The notes: generated by a model from the sequence alone, not told the origin. A stretch of 64,000 nucleotides of DNA from Pseudomonas fluorescens (GCF_902498065.1 NZ_CABVIR010000004.1:434001-498000); one strand, 5' to 3'. Counted from the first letter of the stretch, positions 1-9,136 are shown. Program-made: numbers and translations.

Positions 1-1644
1 TCATTTGTGCTGGCCGGTTATACGGTGGCAATCATCGCGTTACCGGCCATCACCCATCCGCTGACGGTGTTCGACCAAGCCGTGGCGCGCTGTACGGAAA
101 TCTGTCTGGGCATTCTCTGCGCCACCGCCGCCAGCGCGCTGCTGTGGCCGATGCGGGTCGAGCGGCAATTGGCGGACCAGGCACGCGCCGCGTGGCACAG
201 TGGCATGAATGCCGCACGCGCCACCCTGGCCGGCGATGGTCAGGCGCGCAAGGGCTTGCTGGAAATCCTTGGGCGCATCGTCGCGGTGGATGCCCAGCGC
301 GAACATGCCTGGTTCGAGGGCGGGCTGGGCCGGCAACGAGCGCGGGCCATCAGTGGGCTGAGCCAGAAGCTGTTGATGCTGCTACGCATTGCGCGATCGG
401 TGCGGCGGCAGTGGAAGCAACTTGAAGCGCAGGAAACCGCGCAGTTGCTGCCGTGGATGACCGAGGTTCAAGAAGCGCTCGCCAGCCCGGACACCGCAAC
501 GTTGCAAGCCTTGCGCCCGCGTTTGCTCGATGCCAGCCATGACCCGCAGATCAGTTCCGCGCAGAGTTACTGTCTGGTCCGTTTCGCCTTGTTGATGGAT
601 ACCGCGATGGCGGCGAACGCAGCATTGACTGCGGTGGAGGAGGGCAAGGAAACCGTCGACCCGCCGCGCACGCTGACACCGCACCGCGATCTGTCATTGG
701 CGCTGGTGTTCGGCGCGCGTAGTGCCCTGGCGTTTCTGGTGGTGTCGTGTTTCTGGCTGGCCACCGCGTGGCCCGCCGCCTCGGGGGCGTTGCTGTTGAC
801 CTGCGTGGTGTGCAGCCTGTTCGCCAGTCGCGAAAACGGCGCGCAAATCGGCATGAGTTTCATGCGCGGGATTTTTCTGGCGATCCCGGCGGCGTTTTTC
901 GTCGGGCAGATTTTGCTGCCGCAATGGAGTGGTTTTGCGCTGCTCTGCATGGGCATGGGCGTGCCGTTGTTTTTCGGCGCGCTGGGCATGGCCAGGCCGC
1001 AGATCGGCGCCACGGCGACGTCGTTCTGTCTGCATTTCATCGTACTGGTGTCACCGCTCAACGCGATGAAATTCGACGTCGCGACGTTCTTCAACAGCGC
1101 TCAAGCCATGGTGGTGGGTGTCGGTGCGGCGGTGCTGGCGTTTCACTTGCTGATCCTGCGCAACCCGACGTGGCACGGTCGGCGCTTGCTGGCGGCGACC
1201 CTCGGCGACCTGGTGCGCCTGACCCGGCGTAATCTGCGCGGTGCCGAAAGCTGGTTCGGCGGACGCATGGCCGACCGCTTGCTGCAACTGGCGCGGCACT
1301 ACCCGGAACTGCCGGAACCGGCGCGCAGTCGCTGGGACGACGGCTTGCTCGGTCTCGACATTGGCGACGAGCTGCTGCACCTGCGCTTGAGTCTGGCGGT
1401 GGCGCAGGCTCCGGTCAGTGCCGCGCAGCGGCGGTATCTCGAGCAACTGGAAAATGTCCTAGAGCAAGGCCCGGCCGGCCACTGCGCGGATGCGCTGGAA
1501 CACCCCAGCGAAGAATTCTTGAAGACCTTGTACGCATTGCCGCCCAGTGACGCCGTGAAACTGGCCCAAGGCGCGGTGCTGCAATTGCAGAACAGTTGGC
1601 GCACGTGGTGCCACCAACAGGAGCAAAGCCATGGGCTTGCATGA
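1..1644 (+). CDS. FUSC-family inner-membrane efflux protein (AaeB-like), 5' partial
   Basis: The reading frame is open from the first base of the window, so the true start lies upstream; the first possible start inside the window (GTG at 7) is probably internal. The protein has the FUSC layout: hydrophobic N-terminal end, a long soluble stretch, then a second hydrophobic block (about residues 225-385, with LALVFGARSALAFLVVSCFW near its start) and a soluble tail. FUSC proteins act as the inner-membrane part of efflux systems for aromatic carboxylic acids or fusaric acid. The gene overlaps the next one by 14 bp and is followed by DUF1656 and HlyD genes, the standard AaeB-AaeX-AaeA type set, which supports the call. 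The substrate is not deducible. Confidence 0.9.
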   Translation, partial: SFVLAGYTVAIIALPAITHPLTVFDQAVARCTEICLGILCATAASALLWPMRVERQLADQARAAWHSGMNAARATLAGDGQARKGLLEILGRIVAVDAQREHAWFEGGLGRQRARAISGLSQKLLMLLRIARSVRRQWKQLEAQETAQLLPWMTEVQEALASPDTATLQALRPRLLDASHDPQISSAQSYCLVRFALLMDTAMAANAALTAVEEGKETVDPPRTLTPHRDLSLALVFGARSALAFLVVSCFWLATAWPAASGALLLTCVVCSLFASRENGAQIGMSFMRGIFLAIPAAFFVGQILLPQWSGFALLCMGMGVPLFFGALGMARPQIGATATSFCLHFIVLVSPLNAMKFDVATFFNSAQAMVVGVGAAVLAFHLLILRNPTWHGRRLLAATLGDLVRLTRRNLRGAESWFGGRMADRLLQLARHYPELPEPARSRWDDGLLGLDIGDELLHLRLSLAVAQAPVSAAQRRYLEQLENVLEQGPAGHCADALEHPSEEFLKTLYALPPSDAVKLAQGAVLQLQNSWRTWCHQQEQSHGLA

Positions 1645-1837
1645 ATGGTCGGTGGGCGGCGTGCTGCTCAGTCCTTTTCTGATTTATGTGCTGCTGGCGT
1701 TGCTGGTCACCGGCGCCTTGCGCCTGCTGTTGCGCCTGACCCCGGCCGGTCGCTGGATCTGGCACGAAGCGTTATTCGATTGCGCCTTGTACGTCTGTGT
1801 ATTGACCTTGATCACCGTCGTCCTCGGACCTTTATAA
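1631..1837 (+). CDS. DUF1656 small membrane protein (AaeX-like)
   Basis: A 68-residue protein with two hydrophobic segments (about residues 13-33 and 45-66) and the DUF1656 pattern: an acidic/aromatic N-terminus (MGLHEWSVGGVLLSPFL) then two helices. DUF1656 peptides are almost always encoded between a FUSC pump and an HlyD adaptor; their role is unknown. The start lies inside the end of the FUSC gene (14-bp overlap), which suggests translational coupling. Ten bases separate its stop from the next start. Confidence 0.9.
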   Translation: MGLHEWSVGGVLLSPFLIYVLLALLVTGALRLLLRLTPAGRWIWHEALFDCALYVCVLTLITVVLGPL

Positions 1838-1847
1838 GGAGTTGAAC

Positions 1848-2711
1848 ATGCGTACACCCGTACGTGTCGCGGTTACCCTGTGCCTGGTGGCGCTGGCGAT
1901 TTTTGCCGGTTTCCATTTGTGGCAGTACTACATGCTTACACCGTGGACCCGGGATGCGCGGATTCGCGCCGACGTGGTGGTGATCGCCCCGGATGTGTCG
2001 GGCTGGGTGCGTGAGCTCAAAGTCTTCGACAACCAGGCGGTGAAGGCCGGCGATCTGTTGCTGAGCATTGATCGCGACCGTTTCGAAGCTGCGTTGGAGA
2101 AGGCGCAAGCGGTGGTGCAGACCCGTCAGCAGCAACTCAATCTGCGCGAGCGCGAAGCCAGCCGTCGCGCCAGCCTCGGGCCGCAAGCGATCAGTGCCGA
2201 GCTGCGCGAGAACGCGCAAATCAACGCTGGCATCGCTCGTGGCGAACTGCGTGAAGCTCAGGCCGAAGCCAAGGTTGCCGAACTCAACCTCGCCCGCAGT
2301 CAGGTCCATGCGCCACGCAGCGGTCACATCACCAATCTGCGTCTGGCCCAAGGCAACTACGTGAATGCCGGGCAACCGGTGATGGCGTTGATCGATGATT
2401 CAACGTTTTATGTGCAGGCGTATTTCGAAGAAACCAAACTGCCGCGGATTCGCGTCGGCGATCCGGTAAAGGTCTGGTTGATGAGTGCCGGAGAGGCGCT
2501 GGAAGGGCATGTGGAAAGCATCAGTCGCGGCATTACCGATCGCAATACCACACCGGATGGGCAGTTACTGGCGGAGGTGGAGCCGACATTTAACTGGGTC
2601 AGGCTGGCGCAGCGGATTCCGGTGCGAATCAAACTGGACCAGGTGCCCGAGGGGATCAATTTGAGTTCGGGGATGACGGCGAGTGTGCAGGTGCAGGAAG
2701 GGCCAAAATAA
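1848..2711 (+). CDS. HlyD-family periplasmic adaptor subunit
   Basis: The 287-residue product has one N-terminal membrane anchor (about residues 8-27), the HlyD/biotinyl-lipoyl start (WTRDARIRADVVVIAPDVSG), a coiled-coil hairpin rich in Glu/Gln/Arg, and a C-terminal beta-barrel. This is the membrane-fusion subunit that links an inner-membrane pump to an outer-membrane channel. I chose the ATG at 1848 because AAGGA lies at 1836-1840; a TTG two codons upstream is less likely. It closes the FUSC-DUF1656-HlyD operon; no outer-membrane TolC-like gene follows, so a channel encoded elsewhere is presumably shared. Confidence 0.92.
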   Translation: MRTPVRVAVTLCLVALAIFAGFHLWQYYMLTPWTRDARIRADVVVIAPDVSGWVRELKVFDNQAVKAGDLLLSIDRDRFEAALEKAQAVVQTRQQQLNLREREASRRASLGPQAISAELRENAQINAGIARGELREAQAEAKVAELNLARSQVHAPRSGHITNLRLAQGNYVNAGQPVMALIDDSTFYVQAYFEETKLPRIRVGDPVKVWLMSAGEALEGHVESISRGITDRNTTPDGQLLAEVEPTFNWVRLAQRIPVRIKLDQVPEGINLSSGMTASVQVQEGPK

Positions 2712-2741
2712 CTGTAGGAGCGAGCCTGCTCGCTCCTACAG
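2712..2741. repeat. REP-type palindrome (GGAGCGAGCCTGCTCGCTCC core)
   Basis: A 30-bp near-perfect palindrome starts one base after the HlyD stop codon and lies between two convergent genes. It has the same core as the longer REPINs elsewhere in the window but carries TGTAGG in place of TGTGGG. It may also serve as a terminator-like hairpin. Confidence 0.8.
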
Positions 2742-2754
2742 AAGTGCGCAGGGT

Positions 2755-3225
2755 TCAGCCGATGCTGATCGCCGGCAGGGTCGGCAACGTCACGGTCTGC
2801 TGCTTGCGCGGTGCCAGAATCTCCGCCTCACCATCCACCACCAACTCATCGCGCTGGTTGAACACGCGTGTGGCAATGCGCACACGAAACTTTGGCAGCT
2901 TCTCAAGAATCTCCAGGCGCACCGTCAGCGTGTCGCCAATCTTCACCGGCTTCTGAAAACTCATCTGCTGACCGATATAAATAGTGCCCGGCCCTGGCAA
3001 CTCGCAGGCAACCGCAGCACTGATCAATGCGCCACTGAACATGCCGTGCGCGATACGCTCCTTGAACATGGTGCCTGCGGCGAATTCGGCGTCCAGGTGC
3101 ACTGGGTTGTGGTCACCCGACATGGCGGCGAACAACTGAATGTCACGCTCTTCGACCGTCTTGCTGTAGCTGGCGGTCTGGCCGACTTCGAGGGCTTCGT
3201 ACGGGGTGTTGGTAACCTGGGTCAT
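2755..3225 (-). CDS. MaoC-like (R)-specific enoyl-CoA hydratase family protein
   Basis: A 156-residue hot-dog fold protein. The MaoC hydratase motif is visible: FAAMSGDHNPVHLDAEFA supplies the catalytic Asp-His pair, followed by a GMFSGALISA helix. Family members hydrate trans-2-enoyl-CoA or act as acyl-CoA thioesterase-like enzymes. I placed the start at the ATG at 3225 (MTQVTNTPYE), preceded by AGGAA; a longer frame of 12 more codons has no ribosome site. It sits downstream of an alpha/beta hydrolase and near two acyl-CoA ligases, the same neighbourhood as PA3302-PA3299 in P. aeruginosa, pointing to fatty-acid degradation. C-terminus is longer than the minimal MaoC domain but ordinary for this subgroup. 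Confidence 0.9.
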   Translation of the reverse strand: MTQVTNTPYEALEVGQTASYSKTVEERDIQLFAAMSGDHNPVHLDAEFAAGTMFKERIAHGMFSGALISAAVACELPGPGTIYIGQQMSFQKPVKIGDTLTVRLEILEKLPKFRVRIATRVFNQRDELVVDGEAEILAPRKQQTVTLPTLPAISIG

Positions 3226-3267
3226 CTGTTTCAATTCCTGTGACAAATAAAAAAACCACAAAAAAAA

Positions 3268-4212
3268 CTATTCGGATCGGGGCGGGCGGCGGTGGCTCAG
3301 GGCTTGCGCGATCCAGCTCAGCACATCGGCCGTCACTTCATCGCGATTGCTCTCGTTGAACAGTTCGTGCCGTGCCTGCGGGTAAATTTTCAGTTGCAGG
3401 CTCTGGCTGCCAGCGGCACGTAACGCCTCGGCCAGATCTTTCAGACGCTTGCCTTCACTCACCGGATCACATTCGCCGCCAATCACCAGCAGCGGCAGGC
3501 CCGGATCGATCTGGGCGAGATTGGACGCTTTGCTGATTTGCTGCAAGCCGCCGAGCAAATCGATCCAGAACTGATTGGTGCAGCGAAAGCCGCAGAGCGG
3601 ATCGTTGGCGTACTTGTCGACTTCGGCCGGGTCGCGGCTGAGCCAGTCGAACGAGGTGCGCGCCGGTTTGAACTTCTTGTTGAACGAGCCGAACGACAGC
3701 CATTCGATCAGCGCGCTTCGGCCCTTCGGCCCCTGGCGCAAGCGTTCGAGGCGTGCGATCTGCCGGGCTGCGCGATAAAGCGCTACGGGTTGAAAGTTCG
3801 AACCACTGAGCACCGCGCCATACAGGCTGGCACTGTGATGCAGCAGATAAGCCTGGGCGATGTAGCTGCCCATGCTGTGGCCGAGCAGCACGATCGGCAC
3901 GCCGGGATGTTGCTGCCCAATGTGCTGATTGAGGCTGGCGAGGTCGCCGACCACCTTGCACCAGCCATCGTCGTCGGCGAAATGACCGAGTGTCCCGTTT
4001 TCGGCGGTTTTGCCATGTCCACGCAGGTCCGGCGCATACATACCGTAGCCCTGTTCGCAGAGCTGTTCTGCCAGGCGCGCGTAGCGACCGCTGTGTTCGG
4101 CCATGCCGTGGGCCAGCAGGATCACCGCTTTCAACGGCGCTGCGGGCAGCCACTGGTTGACGAAGAGGCGGCTGCGGTCACTCGCGGTCAGCCAGAAGGT
4201 GTCGTGGATCAT
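3268..4212 (-). CDS. Alpha/beta hydrolase, monoacylglycerol lipase / lysophospholipase-like
   Basis: 314 residues. The family's HGMAEHSGRY oxyanion-hole region, the nucleophile elbow GHSMG (Ser113), an acid residue in GGECDPVSEG and a C-terminal catalytic His in ARHELF are all present. This is the pattern of monoglyceride lipases and lysophospholipase L2-like enzymes that release fatty acid from glycerides or lysolipids; the exact substrate is uncertain. The start is the ATG at 4212, with AAGGA nine bases upstream. It lies upstream of the MaoC gene on the same strand (42 bp gap) and is divergent from fadD2, so released fatty acid could feed the adjacent acyl-CoA ligases. Confidence 0.9.
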   Translation of the reverse strand: MIHDTFWLTASDRSRLFVNQWLPAAPLKAVILLAHGMAEHSGRYARLAEQLCEQGYGMYAPDLRGHGKTAENGTLGHFADDDGWCKVVGDLASLNQHIGQQHPGVPIVLLGHSMGSYIAQAYLLHHSASLYGAVLSGSNFQPVALYRAARQIARLERLRQGPKGRSALIEWLSFGSFNKKFKPARTSFDWLSRDPAEVDKYANDPLCGFRCTNQFWIDLLGGLQQISKASNLAQIDPGLPLLVIGGECDPVSEGKRLKDLAEALRAAGSQSLQLKIYPQARHELFNESNRDEVTADVLSWIAQALSHRRPPRSE

Positions 4213-4426
4213 GGCGATTCCTTTGCATGGGCTCGGTCCATTGTATAGCGCATCCTGCGCTTGCCGTCTGATCAGGCCGCACCACGGCACCAAGATTCAC
4301 ACGGTCAATGACGGTTGTTGGCATATTTGCCTGATTCGCCATAGCTGCTAGTGTCCGTGAAGCTCCGCTTTTTCAAGGCGACACAAAAGCGGCCCCGGAT
4401 AGGTTCAGGTAAAGAGGACAAGAACA

Positions 4427-6115
4427 ATGCAACCTGATTTCTGGAATGACAAACGCCCGGCCGGCGTACCCCTGGACATCGATCAAGGGGCTTACAAGTC
4501 GGTGATCGAGGTGTTCGAGCGTTCCTGCAAAAAATTTGCTGACCGCCCGGCCTTCAGCAACATGGGCATCACCTTGACCTACGCCGAACTGGAACGCTAC
4601 AGCGCCGCGTTCGCCGGTTACCTGCAAGCCCACACCGACCTGGTGCCGGGGGATCGCATTGCGGTGCAGATGCCCAACGTCCTGCATTATCCGATTGCCG
4701 TGTTCGGTGCGTTGCGCGCCGGGCTGATCGTGGTCAACACCAATCCGCTGTACACCGCACGGGAAATGCGTCACCAATTCAAGGATTCCGGTGCCCGCGC
4801 GCTGGTGTACCTGAACATGTTCGGGCAGAAGGTCCAGGAAGTGCTGGCCGACACCGACATCCAGTACCTGATCGAAGCGAAGATGGGCGACCTGATGCCC
4901 GTCGCCAAAGGCTGGCTGGTCAACACCCTGGTCAGCAAAGTGAAGAAAATGGTCCCGGACTATTCCTTGCCGCAGGCCGTTTCCTTCAAGAGCGCGCTGC
5001 GTCTGGGCCGAGGCCTGGGCATCAAACCGTTGAACGCCGGTCTCAACGACATCGCCGTGCTGCAATACACGGGTGGCACCACCGGTCTGGCCAAGGGGGC
5101 GATGCTGACCCACGGCAATCTGGTGGCGAACATGCAGCAGGCCCGCGCCTGCCTCGGCCAGTTCGGCGATGACGGCCAGCCGTTGCTGCGCGAAGGCCAG
5201 GAGGTGATGATCGCACCGCTGCCGCTGTACCACATCTATGCCTTCACCGCGAATTGCATGTGCATGATGGTGACCGGCAACCACAACGTGCTGATCACCA
5301 ATCCACGAGACATCAAGGGCTTCATCAAGGAGCTGAAAAACTGGCGGTTCTCGGCGTTGCTGGGGCTCAACACGCTGTTCGTCGCGCTGATGGACCATCC
5401 GGACTTCAAAACCCTGGACTTCTCCAGCCTCAAGCTCACCAACTCCGGCGGCACCGCGCTGGTCAAGGCCACCGCCGAGCGTTGGGAGCAACTGACCGGG
5501 TGCCGTATCACCGAAGGCTACGGCCTGACCGAAACCTCGCCGGTGGCGTGCACCAACCCGTACGGCGACAAATCGCGGATCGGCACGGTCGGCCTGCCAG
5601 TGCCGGGTACCACGCTGAAAGTCATCAACGATGAAGGTGTCGAGCAGCCGATGGGCGAGCGCGGCGAACTGTGCATCAAAGGCCCGCAGATCATGAAGGG
5701 CTACTGGCAGAAACCCGAAGCCACTGCCGAAGTGCTGGATGCCGAAGGCTGGTTCAAATCCGGCGACATTGCCGTGATCGACCCGGACGGTTTTGTGCGC
5801 ATCGTTGATCGCAAGAAAGACATGATCATTGTCTCGGGTTTCAACGTGTACCCGAACGAGATCGAAGACGTGGTGATGGCTCACCCGAAAGTCGCCAACT
5901 GCGCAGTCATTGGTGTGCCGGACGAGCGTTCGGGCGAGGCGGTGAAGTTGTTTGTGGTGGCGCGTGAGTCGGGGGTCAGCCTTGAAGAGTTGAAGGCTTA
6001 CTGCAAGGAAAACTTCACGGCGTACAAAGTGCCCAAGCACATCGTGTTGCGTGAGTCGTTGCCAATGACGCCGGTGGGCAAGATTCTGCGGCGGGAGTTG
6101 CGCGATATTGCCTGA
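4427..6115 (+). CDS. fadD2: Long-chain fatty acid--CoA ligase FadD2
   Basis: 562-residue member of the adenylate-forming enzymes; it activates fatty acids to acyl-CoA using ATP. Visible motifs: P-loop-like YTGGTTGLAKGAML, the EGYGLTETSP adenylate-binding motif, the fatty-acyl-CoA synthetase signature around WFKSGDIAVIDPDGFVRIVD, and the C-terminal catalytic Lys in PVGKILRREL. It is about 60-65% alike by eye to the next gene in the same frame, the typical tandem fadD2-fadD1 pair of Pseudomonas. The ATG at 4427 has AGAGGACAAG upstream. A REPIN followed by a run of seven T closes the gene and may terminate transcription, so fadD1 has room for its own promoter. Confidence 0.95.
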   Translation: MQPDFWNDKRPAGVPLDIDQGAYKSVIEVFERSCKKFADRPAFSNMGITLTYAELERYSAAFAGYLQAHTDLVPGDRIAVQMPNVLHYPIAVFGALRAGLIVVNTNPLYTAREMRHQFKDSGARALVYLNMFGQKVQEVLADTDIQYLIEAKMGDLMPVAKGWLVNTLVSKVKKMVPDYSLPQAVSFKSALRLGRGLGIKPLNAGLNDIAVLQYTGGTTGLAKGAMLTHGNLVANMQQARACLGQFGDDGQPLLREGQEVMIAPLPLYHIYAFTANCMCMMVTGNHNVLITNPRDIKGFIKELKNWRFSALLGLNTLFVALMDHPDFKTLDFSSLKLTNSGGTALVKATAERWEQLTGCRITEGYGLTETSPVACTNPYGDKSRIGTVGLPVPGTTLKVINDEGVEQPMGERGELCIKGPQIMKGYWQKPEATAEVLDAEGWFKSGDIAVIDPDGFVRIVDRKKDMIIVSGFNVYPNEIEDVVMAHPKVANCAVIGVPDERSGEAVKLFVVARESGVSLEELKAYCKENFTAYKVPKHIVLRESLPMTPVGKILRRELRDIA

Positions 6116-6141
6116 TCGGTGAATGGCCGCGTTTTGCGCGG

Positions 6142-6205
6142 ATCGCGAGCAGGCTCGCTCCCACAAGGTCACCGGTGATCCTGTGGGAGCGAGCCTGCTC
6201 GCGAT
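6142..6205. repeat. REPIN (two inverted REPs, GAGCAGGCTCGC type)
   Basis: Two inverted copies of the ATCGCGAGCAGGCTCGCTCC element flank a short spacer, forming a large hairpin directly followed by TTTTTTT (6205-6211). The T run makes it plausible as a terminator for fadD2. Confidence 0.85.
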
Positions 6206-6469
6206 TTTTTTGGACAAGCCCCCGATTTTAAAGGCTTTCAGGGGTTTATAGAATTTTTGCTCTAAAATGACTGCTTGTTATTCTTGAGTCACGAATGTGA
6301 CTGTAGAGGCCGCTTTTGGCTCTAGTCGGCCCTTGGCAAAGCTGCTACTCTCGGCGCGCTTTGTGACCTCTCGGCCTCTGTAAAAGCCCAGACTCACCAA
6401 TAATCAAACACCAATAATAATCGCATCAAATGCGGTATTTGAATTCGCGTTGCTGAGGAGTGGGCTTCC
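6206..6469 (+). promoter_or_regulatory. fadD1 upstream region with small inverted repeat
   Basis: This non-coding stretch, with the REPIN before it, makes the 354-bp gap between the two ligase genes. It is AT-richer than its flanks. It contains an inverted repeat TCAAAT-GCGGT-ATTTGA at 6426-6442, 27 bp upstream of the fadD1 start, which could be an operator for a TetR-type fatty-acid regulator such as PsrA. The match to a known consensus is not convincing and no clear -35/-10 pair is claimed. The ribosome site GAGGAG is at 6455-6460. Confidence 0.4.
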
Positions 6470-8170
6470 ATGATCGAAGACTTCTGGAAGGATAAGTACC
6501 CTGCCGGGATTGCTGCCGACATCAATCCGGACGAGTATCCGAATATTCAGGCAGTGCTGAAACAGTCCTGCCAGCGCTTCGCCGACAAGCCGGCATTCAG
6601 CAACCTGGGCAAGACAATCACCTACGGTGAACTGTACGAATTGTCCGGTGCCTTTGCCGCTTACCTGCAACAGCATACCGACTTGCAGCCGGGCGATCGA
6701 ATCGCCGTGCAACTGCCCAACGTATTGCAGTACCCGGTCGCCGTGTTCGGTGCCATTCGTGCCGGGCTGATCGTGGTCAACACCAACCCGCTGTACACCG
6801 CGCGGGAAATGGAACATCAATTCAACGACTCCGGCGCCAAAGCCCTGGTGTGCCTGGCCAACATGGCGCATCTGGCCGAGACCGTCGTGCCGAAAACCGG
6901 CGTCAAGCACGTCATCGTCACTGAAGTCGCCGATCTGCTGCCGCCGCTCAAGCGCCTGCTGATCAACAGCGTCATCAAGTACGTGAAGAAGATGGTCCCG
7001 GCGTATCACTTGCCCAAAGCTATCAAGTTCAACGACGTGTTGAGCAAGGGCCATGGCCAGCCAGTGGCGGAAGCCAACCCGGCCAGCGGCGACGTGGCGG
7101 TGCTGCAATACACCGGCGGCACCACCGGCGTGGCGAAGGGCGCAATGCTGACCCATCGCAACCTCGTCGCCAACATGTTGCAGTGCAAGGCGCTGATGGG
7201 TTCCAACCTGAATGAAGGTTGCGAGATCCTGATCACGCCGCTGCCGCTTTACCACATCTATGCCTTCACCTTTCATTGCATGGCGATGATGCTGATCGGC
7301 AACCACAACATTTTGATCAGCAACCCGCGCGACCTGACGGCGATGGTCAAGGAACTGTCGAAGTGGAAGTTCAGCGGCTTCGTCGGCCTCAACACCTTGT
7401 TCGTGGCCCTGTGCAACAACGAAGGCTTCCGCAAGCTGGATTTCTCGGCGCTGAAAGTCACCCTGTCCGGCGGCATGGCCCTGCAACTGGCCGCGGCCGA
7501 GCGCTGGAAAGCGGTCACCGGTTGCGCCATCTGTGAAGGTTACGGCATGACCGAAACCAGCCCGGTCGCGACGGTGAACCCGATCCAGCACATCCAGATC
7601 GGCACCATCGGCATTCCGGTGCCGTCGACCCTGTGCAAAGTCATCGACGATGCCGGTGTTGAACAGCCGTTGGGCGAAATCGGCGAACTGTGTGTGAAAG
7701 GCCCACAGGTCATGAAGGGCTACTGGCAGCGTCAGGAAGCCACCGACGAAATGCTCGACAGCGAAGGCTGGTTGAAGACCGGTGACATCGCGCTGATCCA
7801 GCCTGACGGCTACATGCGCATTGTCGATCGCAAGAAAGACATGATTCTGGTGTCCGGTTTCAACGTCTACCCCAATGAACTGGAAGACGTGTTGGCGACC
7901 CTGCCGGGCGTGCTGCAATGCGCAGCGATCGGCGTGCCGGACGAGAAGTCGGGCGAGGCGATCAAGATTTTCATCGTCGCCAAACCGGGCGTGACCCTGA
8001 CCAAAGAGCAGGTGATGGAGCACATGCGTGCGAACGTCACCGGTTACAAAGTGCCGAAAGCGGTGGAATTCCGCGATGCGCTGCCGACCACCAACGTCGG
8101 CAAGATCTTGCGTCGTGAGTTGCGCGACGAAGAGCTGAAGAAGATCAACGCGAAGAAAGTAGGCGCGTAA
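6470..8170 (+). CDS. fadD1: Long-chain fatty acid--CoA ligase FadD1
   Basis: 566 residues, very close to the known Pseudomonas FadD1 from its first residues (MIEDFWKDKYPAGI) to the end. Motifs match those of its neighbour: YTGGTTGVAKGAML, EGYGMTETSP, WLKTGDIALIQPDGYMRIVD and NVGKILRREL. It makes acyl-CoA from exogenous long-chain fatty acids for beta-oxidation. In P. aeruginosa FadD1 prefers longer chains than FadD2; this is family knowledge, not read from this sequence. It is followed at once by a strong rho-independent terminator. Confidence 0.97.
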   Translation: MIEDFWKDKYPAGIAADINPDEYPNIQAVLKQSCQRFADKPAFSNLGKTITYGELYELSGAFAAYLQQHTDLQPGDRIAVQLPNVLQYPVAVFGAIRAGLIVVNTNPLYTAREMEHQFNDSGAKALVCLANMAHLAETVVPKTGVKHVIVTEVADLLPPLKRLLINSVIKYVKKMVPAYHLPKAIKFNDVLSKGHGQPVAEANPASGDVAVLQYTGGTTGVAKGAMLTHRNLVANMLQCKALMGSNLNEGCEILITPLPLYHIYAFTFHCMAMMLIGNHNILISNPRDLTAMVKELSKWKFSGFVGLNTLFVALCNNEGFRKLDFSALKVTLSGGMALQLAAAERWKAVTGCAICEGYGMTETSPVATVNPIQHIQIGTIGIPVPSTLCKVIDDAGVEQPLGEIGELCVKGPQVMKGYWQRQEATDEMLDSEGWLKTGDIALIQPDGYMRIVDRKKDMILVSGFNVYPNELEDVLATLPGVLQCAAIGVPDEKSGEAIKIFIVAKPGVTLTKEQVMEHMRANVTGYKVPKAVEFRDALPTTNVGKILRRELRDEELKKINAKKVGA

Positions 8171-8172
8171 CA

Positions 8173-8215
8173 AACAAAAAGCCCCGCAGATGCCGAAGAT
8201 GCGGGGCTTTTTGTT
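8173..8215 (+). terminator. Rho-independent terminator of fadD1
   Basis: AACAAAAAGCCCCGC pairs with GCGGGGCTTTTTGTT across a short loop, starting two bases after the fadD1 stop. The T-tract on the right arm is in the fadD1 direction; the A-tract on the left arm makes it potentially bidirectional. Confidence 0.93.
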
Positions 8216-8252
8216 GCCTGACCGGAAAGGTTCATTGTCTGTCAGACCGCTT

Positions 8253-8335
8253 TCGCGAGCAGGCTCGCTCCCACATGTGACCGCATTCTTCCTGGAGGAA
8301 CTCGGTCAACTGTGGGAGCGAGCCTGCTCGCGAAG
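8253..8335. repeat. REPIN (GAGCGAGCCTGCTCGCGA type)
   Basis: Two inverted REPs at 8253-8275 and 8311-8335 separated by about 35 bp, lying between convergent genes. Confidence 0.88.
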
Positions 8336-8343
8336 CTTTTAGC

Positions 8344-8721
8344 TCAGAGGCGGAACTGCGCGAAATTGACGTTGGTACCCGCCGGGCGCATGTCCTGGAG
8401 GTACGAGTCCTTGTCGGCGCTCAGTTCCAGGCTCAAGGCCGCTTTGCGTTTACCTTCGTTGCGCACCACCAGGCCTTCGAGCTTCTCGCGCAGGAACACC
8501 GTCGGCACTTTCAGGTGCAGCAGTTCGTCGGTGTCCGGCGTGTGCATCAGCAGGTGAATCCATTCGTACTGACCAATGGCCAGGCGCGCCACCGGGAGAT
8601 CGAACCACCAGATGTTGCGGTTACGGTTCAATTCGGCGAAATGGCAGTTGTTGACGCCAAGCACAGCACCGCCGAGTTCCAGGTTTCTGCGGGCAATGGC
8701 CTGCTTTTTATCGAGTTTCAT
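8344..8721 (-). CDS. Conserved hypothetical protein
   Basis: A 125-residue soluble protein I cannot assign to a named family. It opens with MKLDKKQAIARRNLELGG, has a distinctive central stretch FAELNRNRNIWWFDLPVARL, and ends with an acidic/basic mix. No signal peptide or membrane segment is seen. The start is the ATG at 8721, preceded by TAGGAATGTT; 60 further open codons upstream overlap the divergent promoter region of csbD-like and lack a ribosome site. It looks like a Pseudomonas core hypothetical. Confidence 0.75.
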   Translation of the reverse strand: MKLDKKQAIARRNLELGGAVLGVNNCHFAELNRNRNIWWFDLPVARLAIGQYEWIHLLMHTPDTDELLHLKVPTVFLREKLEGLVVRNEGKRKAALSLELSADKDSYLQDMRPAGTNVNFAQFRL

Positions 8722-8921
8722 AACATTCCTACGGGATTGGATCTTCAGCGCCATGGCCTGAATACGTTGCGCATTCTCGGGGGTTGGTTGGCAAACATAA
8801 AGCCCAACCTGCACAGAACGATGAAATGACGCCGGGAAAATAAATGAAACTCCGCACAAACGGCTCCGGTCAATCCTTGTGTAACGACTTTTCTCGTTCA
8901 ATTGTTCACAGGAGAATCACC

Positions 8922-9113
8922 ATGAGCAGCACTGGCGATAAAGTAAAAGGCATGGCCAACGAAGCCGCCGGCAACGTCAAGCAAGGCGTCGGCAAGGCCA
9001 CCGGTAACGACAAAATGCGCGCCGAAGGCGTCGTGCAGGAAAGGAAAGGCGAAGCTCAGCAAGCAGTGGGCAAAGCCAAGGACGCCATCAAGAAAGGCGT
9101 CGACAAGGCTTAA
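8922..9113 (+). CDS. CsbD-family stress protein
   Basis: A 63-residue hydrophilic protein with the CsbD repeat pattern (GDKVKGMANEAAGNVKQGVG, then KGEAQQAVGKAKDAIKKG). CsbD-like proteins are small, Lys/Ala/Gly-rich and usually induced by general or envelope stress; the molecular function is unknown. The start is chosen at 8922 because CAGGAGAATCACC precedes it. It is a single gene closed by its own hairpin terminator. Confidence 0.92.
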   Translation: MSSTGDKVKGMANEAAGNVKQGVGKATGNDKMRAEGVVQERKGEAQQAVGKAKDAIKKGVDKA

Positions 9114-9136
9114 TTCGGCCTTGGGTGAGTATCAGA

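Noticed and set aside
4373..6217. Long open frame of 614 codons on the minus strand over fadD2
   Set aside because: Composition is His/Gln/Arg-rich and typical of an antisense frame in GC-rich coding DNA; the plus strand has clear FadD motifs.
6330..6350. TTGGCAAAGCTGCT resembling a sigma-54 promoter before fadD1
   Set aside because: The invariant GG-N10-GC spacing is not met.
6404..8173. 589-codon minus-strand frame over fadD1
   Set aside because: Antisense artefact of codon bias; no domain pattern.
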